Origin: Blasia pusilla
Taxonomy: Eukaryota > Marchantiophyta > Marchantiopsida > Blasiales
Assembly (NCBI GenBank): GCA_050084515.1
Contig: CM114272.1
Location: forward strand, 61,132,001 to 61,196,000
DNA: 64,000 nucleotides
Direction of reading: 5' to 3'
In this document: positions 13,691 to 27,732 of the stretch, in pieces
Numbering within the stretch: the first letter of the stretch is position 1
How the letters are laid out: each line of letters opens with the position of its first letter
Made by a program: the position numbers and the translations under genes
Notes under the pieces: model-generated
Told to the model about the DNA's origin: nothing
Database searches by the model: none
What the model saw: the letters and a program-made list of their open reading frames with translations, nothing else

Positions 13691-15513
13691 ACGAGACACA
13701 ATCGATGTCCAAGCAAACAAGGGACAGCCTAATCTACTATAGTACACGTAAGGCTTAAGACCTTTAAGCCGAAGTTCCCATCCCTAAAAAAAAAATGGAT
13801 ACCCTATTTTCAAGAAGGAAAGTGATACAATGCGCAAGTGCAAAGCGAAGGGAGCTGCGGAAGGACAACAAATACAGGTCTAAAACCCGTGAATGAAGTA
13901 ATGAAAAACAGAAAAGTGTGTTAAGAAACATGACACGTTAGAAAACTATCTAAACAATGATCGGATCCGGTGTAAACCAAGTATATGGAGGGCAGACCAG
14001 TCTGCACATTCATTGTAAATGCGGAGTTGGGTCCTGGGACTGCGGGTTGAGAGATTGGGCCGAAAGATGGGAAAGAGCTTCCGAGGGAGTTAACTGAGCT
14101 CATGGCTACTACAACATGTTCAGGAAATGGCGAGATGCAACGAAAGTAATTTCACATAGGCCCAGACCAACGTTAGACAAGAATCAAGAAATAACCACAG
14201 AAGCTGAGAGTCCAAATTCACGAGCTCACAGCCCGGCAAGAGCAAGTGTCTACACCAACTGTCAGCCGCAAACCGAGGGTCGAGAGTGAAGACACCTGCT
14301 ACTACCGCGCACAACTAGAATCGAGGAAAGTTGATAGACGAGCCGAGCTCGATGCAACGACAATGGTTCTCCCCTCGACTTCAGAAGTTCAGAATGGCCA
14401 GTCTCGAGTAAACAGGTTGACCCACCCCTAAACAAAAATTCCTCCACCTCTCACTTCGAGAACCTCCTACAGCTGGGGAGACTCAAATGAATGAGTAGAG
14501 ATAGAATAATCTCACAGTAGAGAAATTGCGAGTACACCGCAAGAGAATCGAGAATAGACTCTCGAGAGGGGAAACAAATGGTTGACGAGAACCTCACGAG
14601 TCACAACCAGCAACAAAGAGTCCACACTCGAGAGGGGAAACGACGAGAGGATCGATCGCGCAGCAGCATCAGGAAGTGAGCACCCCGACCTCCACCCAAA
14701 CCACTACCTCCTCTGAGATTCCGACTTCAAAGTCTTCGAACTCCTCGGACGTAGAGCACTGAACCGGTTGGAGGCAGCTTGCCCTAAATCGTAGCCTTAT
14801 CGGACGGCTTACATCTCCTCCTCGGACTCATCCAACGGATATAGTACTGTCGATTTACCGGCAGTCGGATACTAACCTGGTGGTAGTCCGGCCCCCTGAA
14901 AATGCTTACTAGCCATATTCCGGATTCCTACATATGGAAATGAAAATTTGCCGACGATATCCTCCCGGAAAGCAGCCAAATTTTGACATCTAATTTCACA
15001 GCCAGCTAGTTGCCGAGAAGGGGAAGACGTGACCCAAAAATTCGACCGAAGGTTTCCCCGAGGAGGCGGAAATTTCTTTCCCCGACTAGCTTTACACGTA
15101 GCCCCGGTTCTCCTTGGACGTTGCGTGGAATGAACTCACTTCTTCCTATTTTCCGTTCCGTTGTTTATGGCGGTTTTTCATGGCCTTAGGAGAATCGATG
15201 CACATTTCTTATTCTCAGAAATGAGAGATGCAAAGCTTAATTAAATACTCTTCTTTTGAGATGTTATTATCTTTTTTAGTTATTTCAAAATTTTTATAAA
15301 AAATGAATATTTAATAACTCAAAGAGGATTTGAGGACAAGTAATATGAGGAAAGACAAGAATTTTGATTCACTCCTTTTTGGTGATATAACATGATATTA
15401 TGGTCATTCTTATCATATCCAAATTATATTTGGGGATTTTATTTCTATACAATCATAATCCAAATCTTACAAAATATGGCCATAAAAACCCAATGAAAAT
15501 ATGTAAGAAGGGG
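13691..15513. other. Intergenic region, no gene recognised
   Basis: There are no ORFs above about 65 codons and none is recognisable. The right part from 15230 is AT-rich. The outer end of the hAT element may lie at the left, but no inverted terminal repeat was found by eye. Confidence 0.5.
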
Positions 15514-17198
15514 TGTTGGAATAGGGTCTTGCTTGCACATAACCAAAGCACCATCTTGAATACTAACCCCTCCTAGTCGATCACTAACTACATATCGTCA
15601 GTACAAGTCCTCATCAAAGATGGTGGCTACTCATAGTCTGCACAGCCCTCAAAAAGTACTTCCACCGAGTACTTTGTCCAACCTCCTTGCAAAGAGTCTT
15701 CTAGAAGTATTTTTGTCTTTATCTTCTGCTTTAGTCTTTGCTAAAAAGCTTCATACTTAGTCAGGATTCTTCTTTGGAAAATCTTGGTTCCTCTAAACTT
15801 GCACACTCCTCACAAAGACAAAAAAAAGTCTTCATCTTTGTCACTTGTCCTTGTTTGAATAGGTGCTAAGTCTTAGTCTTCGCAATCTAGGTGCTCCTTC
15901 CTCACAATCTCTTTGCAAAGACTTGAAACTATCTTCATTCGAACCTCTTCTCCGTAAGTCCTCAACTTTGAATGGTTCACAAGGATTTCCTCCATTATTC
16001 TTCATGGAGACTCTTCCTTGAAGTACTTTCGACATACAAAGGATCTTTCTACTCCTATATTCTAGCCAAAATTCAAACTCTCGGCACCATAGTAATATGA
16101 GATATGATTTCTCCTCTTTTAAAACATCTTCATCACATGTAAGAAAGACTTCTTCACATAATGCTATCCATTTTCATCAAGTAAGAGTATAGATCTTAAG
16201 TGAATGATTGTTGTATGTCCATCTTTAGATCATGGTAGTTGTACTTTGAGACGAGTCAAATACTTGTGGGATCCCAATCAATACAAATATTTGGACTTCT
16301 TACTAGCAAATATTGGGTAGTGAATGAAGGAAAGTTCATGCAACTTCCTAAAGTCATTCTAATACTACTTGTGTGTCTATGCGATGCACTATGATAGAGG
16401 GAACCTTTTTGGAGAGGATCCATCCTTCTTCATCCCTTTAGAGAGAGAAAGATCAGAATTCTACTTCTCTCAGATCTTACTTTTAAAAATTTAAAAGCAC
16501 AAAAAGATAGTAGATCCTGACAGGATCTTCCACTGAACCATGTACATGAGGGTAATCACTTACAAACCTGAAAGAGCAAATCTCAAATGGATTGCATGTA
16601 AAACTAGTCTGCAACGTCTATTGAGAAGTGAGTGCTTGGCAAAGCAACACCTTATGAGAATTCACAAGACCTGAAGAGAGGTAGTTGAAACCAAGATGCA
16701 GGAGTATGTGGTAGATTGGTTCTTGGAGCATTCTCCACACCAATGCACATTCCTTCTTAGTTGATCAAGGCACCAACAGAGGTTTAGGAATTTAGGAGCT
16801 AATCTCAAAACACACAATTGTAGAGGGCATGAGTAGAAGTGAATAAAAAAAGTAGGAAAGAGAGAGGGAGTTATATAGTTTCCTAGAAGTGACTAGCACA
16901 AGGGAGCATTGCATGGTAAGGCAAGGTGGAAGGGCCAACACAACAAGAGCAGGCCAACACACCATGAATAGACCAACACATTATGAGCAGGACAACAAAA
17001 TAGGCGAGCACAACATGGGCAGGCCAACACACCATGTGCACAATTTAACATAACCAAAACTAACAAGAATAGCTTAAGAAGTAACTAGTAATCTTACTGA
17101 TACTTGTAACCATAGTAAACTTCCAACCATAATTTGCAAAACTAGCCACAATTAAAACTAAAAGAAAACAACAGACAATTTTATGTGAAATCCTAACA
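15514..17198 (-). repeat. Probable Ty1/copia 3' LTR
   Basis: The right edge reads TCCTAACA on the plus strand, so on the element strand the LTR starts TGTTAGGA. That start follows directly after the purine tract GTGGGAG, which itself follows the stop codon of the copia polyprotein at 17206. The left edge is proposed at TGTTGGAA (15514), giving the complementary ...TTCCAACA end. The start is strong because polyprotein stop, polypurine tract and TGTTAGGA are adjacent. The left edge is only a candidate, since no second LTR is present for comparison. Inside, 16900-17060 holds an irregular repeat of about 26 bases containing GGCCAACACACCATG. Confidence 0.6.
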
Positions 17199-17205
17199 CT
17201 CCCAC

Positions 17206-17755
17206 TCAGCAAAAATTAATCATGCCAATCTTGCTCAAGCATTCTGTATGCTTGAGAGATGAAAATGATTTGGTGAGCAAATCAACTGCCATATCCTCAA
17301 TCCCAATGAACCTTAGGTCAATCTCAACCCCCATCAGATCTTTGATGAACTGGTGACAAACGTTGATATGCTTAGTTCTTGCACGATGAATGGGATTTTT
17401 GCATAGTGCAATACTTCCTTGATTATCTTCATAGAGAATTTTTGGTCCTTCACATGGAAACCCGAACTGTTGAGAAAGTAACAAAGACAAAAAAATTCCT
17501 TTCCTGCATGAGCAATGCCAAAGTACTCTGCCTCTATTGAAGAACAAGCAACAGTTTGGTGAAGTTTATTGCTCCAACTCACAAGACCATTGCACAACAT
17601 GAAGACATATCCTGAGGTTGATCTTGCGGCGTCTTCATCAGCAGCATAATCTAATTCTGTGAATCCATATAGTATGGTGGAGGTTCCTGAACCATATGTG
17701 ATTCCCATTTTTGGAGTTCCCTTCAGATAGCGTAATAATATTTTCACCGATTTCT
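17206..17755 (-). pseudogene. Ty1/copia RNase H and polyprotein C terminus, fragment
   Basis: Two overlapping minus-strand frames join into a copia RNase H. It shows RYLKGTPKMG, a degenerate GFTELDYAAD (usually G-x-x-D-x-D-W), RSTSGYVF, SWSNKLHQTVACSS, SSIEAEYF, the ALCKNPIHRARTKHI block, and a tail with DLLTKSFSSLKH. A frameshift lies near 17400-17500. Homology stops abruptly near 17755, so reverse transcriptase, integrase and gag are missing. The element is a 5'-deleted relic attached to its 3' LTR. Confidence 0.85.
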
Positions 17756-17761
17756 AGTGTT

Positions 17762-18802
17762 CTAGCCCTAGGACTTTTCTGATGCTGTAAAATTGTGAAC
17801 TTTCTTCCCCTTTAGTTTTTGTGTCTCGACTTTCCTTGGGACCGTTGAATGCCGTGTTACCTTGCAACTAGAATCCTTACCCGCCTCTTTACTGCCCATA
17901 TCAGAATTTGTCTCACCCATGTTTGTTTCACCTCTACGATGACGCCGGAGTGGCAAGTGTTGGAAGTCACTGCTATATGAGAAGGAGCGGAAGAGTGGAA
18001 AACCCCAGGAGTACCTAAACTTGAGCACCGAACTTTTCATAAGGTCACACTCAAGAGAACCCACTTATCGTTCCCAATTACATCTTGTGAAGAAACGCAC
18101 TTTCTAAAGCCTCAAGGACATTGCTTGCTGCCGAAAACATTGGCTAAGAAGTCTGGAAAAAAAAGGTCCATCATGGAGAGTACAGATATTCTACCACGGC
18201 ACTCAGAATTCTCACAATCGCAAAGGAATGCTCTCTATATCTTCAGCAATCCGACAACTCAGAGACTAAACACAACACCCGTCGCAACAAACGCAAGCTA
18301 GCAAGCCTCTCAAAGTGTAGGGAAGAAAAAAAATGAAAGAAGATACATACGCCGGCAGCTCATACCCTTGGCTAAATCGGGTACGCCTGGAACTGTTGCC
18401 CTCAACGTCCTCACCAACCAAGGCCTTCAATGAGGCTATTAAGCAATGACCTACAAAGTCCGACGAGAGATCTTCATGAGTCCACCATGAGTGCATCTGC
18501 GGATCGCAATGTGTGACAAAAATCATTCCAAGAAAAAAAATCCAAACACAAAAAAATTGGCCGTGTAATTCAACCTTTGCAAATGGGATACCGAGCATTA
18601 TTATCTTTCGCGTAGCAATTCTCCTCGAGTGTCTAGTGAAAGATGCACCAAACAATGAACCCTTATCACGTTGCAACAATAACCTGCGAAGGCCATTCTC
18701 GGAAGAAGGTGCAATGTTTGATAGAAACCATTCCAAAGAGGACAAACCGCTCCAATCATGGGAAACCATTCCGCAAGTAGTCCGCTCAGGAAACGTTGGC
18801 AA
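17762..18802 (-). other. Possible unidentified minus-strand gene remnant
   Basis: Two open minus-strand stretches, 18802-18266 (178 codons) and 18064-17768 (98 codons), flank a region with plausible splice signals. One is an acceptor ending CCGCAG before an ATGCACTC segment near 18497. The other is a donor GTATGTATC after ...GAGCTGCCGGC near 18350. The 98-codon piece has a Lys-rich C terminus and stops where the copia fragment starts. I do not recognise the protein. It could be host coding sequence truncated by the copia element, or chance open frame. Confidence 0.25.
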
Positions 18803-19063
18803 ATGGGCTTAGGGTTTGCGTTTGAACGAGGTCATTCGATGATGTCAAGAGCCATTCCATTGACACACAATTTTATGCCATTAGATCATACTCAACTTCC
18901 ATCCAACGGTTGGGTTGTCGCGACCGTTAGATTTCATTCATCCTCACGTCGTCATTGGTTGCTTACACGGAACTCCAACACAATTTTATTTTAGTTGGAC
19001 AGGTCCACGTAAGCTCACAAGTACCCACTTGACGTCCATAAGATGGAGAGAAAGAAGAACGAT

Positions 19064-19093
19064 CCCAAAAAGAAGATCGTTCTTCTTTTTGGG
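19064..19093. repeat. Short near-palindrome (hairpin-forming)
   Basis: CCCAAAAAGAAG (19064-19075) and CTTCTTTTTGGG (19082-19093) form a 12-bp perfect stem around ATCGTT. An overlapping alternative pairing exists between AGAACGATC just upstream and GATCGTTCT. No repeat family was recognised. Confidence 0.7.
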
Positions 19094-20513
19094 AGCGATG
19101 TTACCATGGGGATCACGTATATGGTAAGCTTCATGAACATCCCCATGCCATGGCGATGTCCACGACGGATATCCGTGGCATTCCGGTCCAACTTTATCCC
19201 TCGTGAAAGATGGATCATTCCGGCCGAAAAAGGCCCTTCTGGATAACCTTGGTGGGGTAGACGTTAGTTAAGGAGTTGCGGGTAAGTTAGGAGATAGCGG
19301 GTAGGTTAGTGCGCTCGGGGGTTCCCAATTAGTGGGAACCCTTAGCCAGGAGCCATAAGGGCTTTGGAAATATCGTCCCCTTCTCCTTTTTCAAGGCCAC
19401 AAACGGTCTTGGAAAGGGAGCATTCCCCTATGGACTAAACTCACCCATAAACACGTAGGAGAAATTTCTGTCTTCCCTTTTTCTCGTCTTTTTATTCATT
19501 TAATTAATCAAAGTTTTTTAATGGGAGCGTGGCAGCCACAGCGAAGTTGAGCTGACGGGGAGGAAAGCTTACCGGGACTTCCTGTGACTTCTGTCTGGAT
19601 CGATAGGAAGCTGCTCATCGCCATTTTTTCGGGGTATGTGTTAAGAAGTCATTGACCAGTAGCGATTCTAAGCACTTCCAGATCGGAGGAGACAAGGGTT
19701 ACAAGACGTACAGTGTCCCAATAGTCCGCCACATATCTAGTGGAACATGCCTTTTGCCTGGACTATGTGAATCGTTTGAAACTGACACGCGGAATATTCA
19801 GGTGGCGCGAAGTCATCTTGAACGTTCTTTCTTGTGGAGCATCAGTTTTTTAATCCATGTTTCCAATTGGTTGCCTGACGACGTTCCTGTATATGCGAAC
19901 GGTTTCGGTCTCCACCACCGGTCAAGATTTAAAAACTCTGAAAAGGTCGACCATTCTGCCCCAAGGTATTCCTAAAATGCTTTGCGCTTTTTCGGGTGAG
20001 AATCCTCCCCTTGATTTGGTTGCTCGATCACGCAGGGCTACCCCTCTTACGAAGATACAGGTGATATTTTTAGTACCGGCACCAAATCTAATGACTATGA
20101 ATGGAAGTGCTGATTATTATTCCACTTGTAACTCCAGTGACTCTCACGTTAACTAGAGGTGATCTCTCGTGAAGAAGTGCGCCGAGGAATCTCCACCAAA
20201 GTGAACTCTCTTCTCTACTTTCATGGGCTACTGAATCGAAGGTTATCAGGCTGCCACCTTCTTAGAAACCATCTGAGATAGCATTCCTGTCAGGCAGAAG
20301 GACCAACGTGATTTCCCTAAAATTGCACTAAAACTGGAAAGTATCCACGCGAATTATTGCCAGAACTTTAAAAAGTTGTCGATAAAGTTTCGAAGTGTTC
20401 TAGGCCTTACGGCGCACAATACCACCACGAACGAGTGCCGAGTCACGAAAGCATCTAAATCGGTCAATCACAAAACACATCTGTTGCGAATTGTCGTAGA
20501 TATTCCTCCTCGT

Positions 20514-21014
20514 TCAAAAGAACGCTTGGCGGGCTGTGCTGTCGGTTTCTAGAGAAGTTTGACTATTGCATACAACACCTTTACTTAAAAAGGAAACGGA
20601 GAACTCCGGAAATCTGTAAGACGTTTGACGGCATTGAGTTGAAGGGAAAGGTTGCAAGGAACGATAAGAAGTCACGGCTCTCAGCCGATGGGAAGTTTCC
20701 CTCATAGCCATTCTCAGAGCCATTCGACCTACTACCGTGCTCCCAGTTGCCGCCACGAGAGCAATCGCTGCCACCTCAGCAAAGCTCGTGGCACTCATAT
20801 CTGGTCGGGTACCGCGGATGCTACTTGAATCGGCAGCAGCTTCGCAATCTTTCAATTGTTTTTTTTCGAACATTTCTCCCCATCCAATTTCGTACGCTTC
20901 ATCGCTCGACAATTGCTCCCCTGGATCGGGAGATCCAAGCAGAATTCTGAGGCAATTCGTTGTGGGATCTCTTTCCATTTGTTTCTGGTCTCTTCGGTCG
21001 ACTCGCGCTCTCAC
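20514..21014 (-). other. Unrecognised ORF divergent from GAPDH
   Basis: This is an uninterrupted 166-codon minus-strand frame ending 83 bases before the GAPDH start codon. A mildly hydrophobic Ala/Val-rich stretch lies near residues 75-100. I know of no family for it. It may be chance openness in a more GC-rich promoter region, or a first exon of a divergently transcribed gene. A competing plus-strand ORF (20737-21057) overlaps it. Confidence 0.2.
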
Positions 21015-21096
21015 GACACTCCCTGATCGGTCGATCGGGCATCCGCTGACGAATTGAGGTCGCCCACTGGATCTCTAGAACGATCGTACGTTAACG

Positions 21097-24837
<3,741 letters not shown>

Positions 24838-25454
24838 GGAGGAAAAAAGCCTCCTCGGAAGACTTGCAGATTTATTTTCCTCCTTATCGGGTTATGGCGG
24901 TCGGCAATGGGTGGTTTTAAGTTTTGTTCCGGTTTAACAATGTATACGGGAGTGTCTTCTTGATTTGAAAACCTTTATGTTTGACAAGTGGGGCAGAAAA
25001 AATGTTTCAAGTGGTACGGGCGAATTGTTTGAACAAGTTTGAATTTGAATTGTAGGCATCATTATTCCTTCCCACTCTATACACTAATAAAAACCCTTCA
25101 AACATTTTTTATTTTTTTTTGGCATGGCACTAACACATTCCGATGCAAAATAGGGAAGGTTTTATTTCAAATTTTATTTCTTTATACGTGAATGTTCATA
25201 CATAAAGAAATAATTGAAACCTATTTAAATTAAATGGCAAAGCGGAATGTGATGCAATCAATGGAATAGAGTAAAAATTAGATCTCCAATTTTTTTCAGT
25301 AATAATTTTAGAAATCCATGAATTGTCATTTTTGACCCGTTTGCTTATCCATGTGATCCATTCATGTTTTGTAAGAGCATGACTGGTGCGCCAATCTTCA
25401 AACATAAATAATGTAGAGGAAGTCTGGAAGGCAAGGATGTACATTAGAGGAAAT
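24838..25454. other. GAPDH 3' flank, AT-rich, no gene
   Basis: This is AT-rich sequence with short ORFs only. The first 250 bases probably include the GAPDH 3' untranslated region. Confidence 0.5.
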
Positions 25455-25905
25455 TTTGGTTTTTATGACTCTAATAAATGAGCAGGTCATTGTTCTTGGT
25501 AAATGACTCAAAATGACTCATGATCATTAGAGTCATATAAACCAAATCATTTACTCGAAATGATTAAGGTAATCGGATTGGTAAATGACTCTAGTCACTT
25601 CTTACTCAATCATTGATATATGTGTAATGCACCACAGGTGAGTGCTATGTCATGGTGCCACCTCCGCGTATGATGTGGCATAGATGATATTCTAGTCACC
25701 AATGAACGATACGTGTATGGAATGACTCAGTCATAACTACTCTTTCCTCGTTATTACTTGACATGGCATGTTGAATAGGATTTGAAAAACGAGTCGCATA
25801 CAACCTCGTGGGAAAGGACGGTATTATGACACAATCCTATCATGATGCGTGTCAGTCGAGGTTTTCCAACGCTAGTGACACGTGGCATAAATGACTCATT
25901 CATAA
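25455..25905. repeat. TGACTC-rich repeat with a short inverted repeat
   Basis: GGTTTTTATGACTCTAAT near 25455 and ATTAGAGTCATATAAACC near 25524 form an 18-base inverted repeat with one mismatch. Copies of AAATGACTC or ATGACTCA recur at about 25503, 25513, 25584, 25721 and 25889. The pattern could be a small MITE-like insertion or a cluster of TGACTC sites. No transposase is present. Confidence 0.4.
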
Positions 25906-25984
25906 AGAACAAGGTTGCACGGAAACTTATATGGAAAACCGATTGCGAGCCTGGGTTTTTCAGGCGCCCAAGTCGATCGTGCGG

Positions 25985-26648
25985 GCTCCATCCACGGGAA
26001 CAGGTGGAGGCTCGGATGAAGGGTGCAGGCTGAAGGCAGGCCAAAGGTGCAACGTGGGACAAGGACGGGCCTGACGTGGGCGATGCGGGCTGAGGGCGGG
26101 CCAAGAGTGGGCGCGCGGGCTTGGGAGATTGCGGGCGGGCCTGGCGGGCTAGGGGACGGCATGGGCGTGGCACGGGCTTGCGGGCCTATCGTGGGCCAAG
26201 CGGACTGTGGCGGGCCTGGTGTAGCTTGCGGACCTATCGTGGGCCTAGGGGGCTTATGGGCGGCCTAGCACGGGCTTACCAATGGGCATGGCGCAGGCTT
26301 GCGGTCTAGGCAGGTTGGGGAGGACTCGGTGCAAGCTTGAGGGTGAGATGTGCACGGTCTTGTGGGCCTATCGCGGGTTTGGTGAGCCGGGGGCGGGCCT
26401 GGTGCAGGCCAAGGGCAGGGTTGGCGCGGGCTTGCGGCCTGGTGGGCCTCCCTTGGGCTCCCGCACGGGCTTGCGGGCCTATCGGGGGACTGAGGGGCTA
26501 GAGGCGGGCCGAGGGCGGGCTTGGAGCGAGTTGGGGGCCCGCATGGCACAAGCCTCGCGTGGGCTCAGAGCTAAGGGAAGGCCTATCACGGGCCTGGCGG
26601 GCTGGGGGCGGGCCTCGCGCAAGCTTACGCGGGGGCTTGCGGGGTAAA
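25985..26648. repeat. GC-rich degenerate tandem repeat island
   Basis: About 660 bases consist almost wholly of GGGC, GCGGGC and GGGCCT words within AT-rich surroundings. A core like GCGGGCCTATCG recurs at about 26183, 26230, 26363, 26475 and 26580 with irregular spacing. The ORFs across it are compositional artefacts. The left flank (about 25909) shares AACAAGGTTGCACGGAAA with the reverse strand near 51518, which flanks the island at 51.1-51.4 kb, so the two are copies of one repeat in opposite orientations. Confidence 0.75.
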
Positions 26649-26775
26649 TTACATCAAATTTTGTCCAATTATAAACTTGGAACACTCAGTATGAACAAGA
26701 AAGGTCAATATGCTAACCTAGATAAGCTAAATACCTTAAATTATTAGGGTTATATTGTGGAAAAACATATTCTTA

Positions 26776-26779
26776 CTTA
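26776..26779. repeat. Candidate target-site duplication, left copy (CTTA)
   Basis: CTTA lies directly before the TGTC start of the left LTR-like repeat. The same four bases follow the GACA end of the right repeat at 36859. Four bases could match by chance about once in 256, so the support comes from the match together with exact TGTC/GACA edges. Confidence 0.55.
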
Positions 26780-27422
26780 TGTCGTGCGCATACATATCGC
26801 TACACAACATACATCGTTGTCACTGAACACACACACAAACACGCATGATCCCATGCTAACTCATGGCATCCAAACAACGAGACAAGAAGTACCAAAATAT
26901 CTCCTATTAAAGTAAGATCCAATCTCTCTCTCCACCATCTCACACCATAGCTCTCAAAGGTGTGCACTCTCTCTCATGTCAAACCAAACCCACTCTCCTA
27001 ATGAGAGGCTTGGGTTACACTCACAAGGCAAGGTACCATAGCTCCGCCGCCTCATGCCAAGAGGTTCAACAAAGAGAGAATGAGCTCTCAAGCTCTCTCT
27101 CCTTGAGGTATACCCCTCCCCTCTCCCAAGCTCTCTCTATAGTAACCTATTCTCCCAAGTCACCTCCTTGTCTCTTGACCTGATGTAGGAGGTCAAGGGC
27201 CACTTACCAAAAATAGAAAGTCGATCATATACTCAAAATGGTACATACCTAAAATAGTAAGTTCTTCAATATGGCTCCAAATGAGCCGAAACGAAGGGAA
27301 AACCTGCTCTCTCAGGTTTTTCCGGGGCCTCAGCAGGTCATCGGCGACCTACTGAGCGTGTCCTCAACTACTGACGAAGGCGCTCTATTAGATCTCACCG
27401 ATCTATCCTAAAAGACGTGACA
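26780..27422 (+). repeat. LTR-like repeat, complete copy (643 bp)
   Basis: It starts TGTCGTGCGC and ends ACGTGACA, so it has TG...CA edges with TGTC/GACA inverted ends. It is similar along its length to the combined parts at 27425-27552 plus 36345-36858, and to the copy at 63457-64000. Short ORFs inside it recur in each copy and are not genes. A second, partial copy follows after only GC. Confidence 0.85.
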
Positions 27423-27424
27423 GC

Positions 27425-27552
27425 TGTCGTGCGCATACATATCGCTACACAACATACATCGCTGTTACCGAACACACACACAAACACGCATGATCCCATG
27501 CTAACTCATGGCATCCAAACAACGAGACAAGAAGTACCAAAATATCTCCAAT
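27425..27552 (+). repeat. LTR-like repeat, left part of a split copy
   Basis: The first 128 bases of the repeat are present again, beginning TGTCGTGCGC and stopping at CTCCAAT. They are separated from the complete copy only by GC. The remaining 514 bases of the unit appear at 36345-36858 with no base lost, so the 8.8-kb retroelement interior lies exactly inside this second copy. On the minus strand (the pol strand) a G-rich tract AGGGGGGCGA sits right at this edge. Confidence 0.85.
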
Positions 27553-27732
27553 CGCCCCCCTAGCTGGTGGTTAGGTCCCTCTAACTCCAGATAGCCATCT
27601 ATCCCTACTTACCATGACATACATCTCTCGGACGCTAAGAGCAAGAAGGCCGGGTGCTCATGTGGCCCCATCGTTAGTCGCCTTCTTGTCATCCATGTCA
27701 CAGACACAAGTCGGAATGTAGAACTACCTACT

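Larger units (their letters stand above)
18813..21096. other. Intergenic region and GAPDH 5' flank
   Basis: No recognised gene lies here. It contains a short palindrome near 19064-19093 and a minus-strand ORF at 20514-21014, both listed separately. The GAPDH promoter and leader must lie near the right end. Confidence 0.45.

Noticed and set aside
15247-15278. Another 3' fragment of the non-LTR element
   Set aside because: Only about 27 bases resemble the element end (CTTTTGAGATGTTATTA), and the flanks do not continue the match.
26023-26647. Gly/Ala/Arg-rich ORFs as proteins
   Set aside because: They lie wholly within a GC-rich repeat, on both strands, and reflect composition.
26962-27183. 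Repeated 60-80 codon ORFs near 27.0, 36.4 and 63.7 kb
   Set aside because: They are the same piece of the LTR-like repeat and carry no domain.
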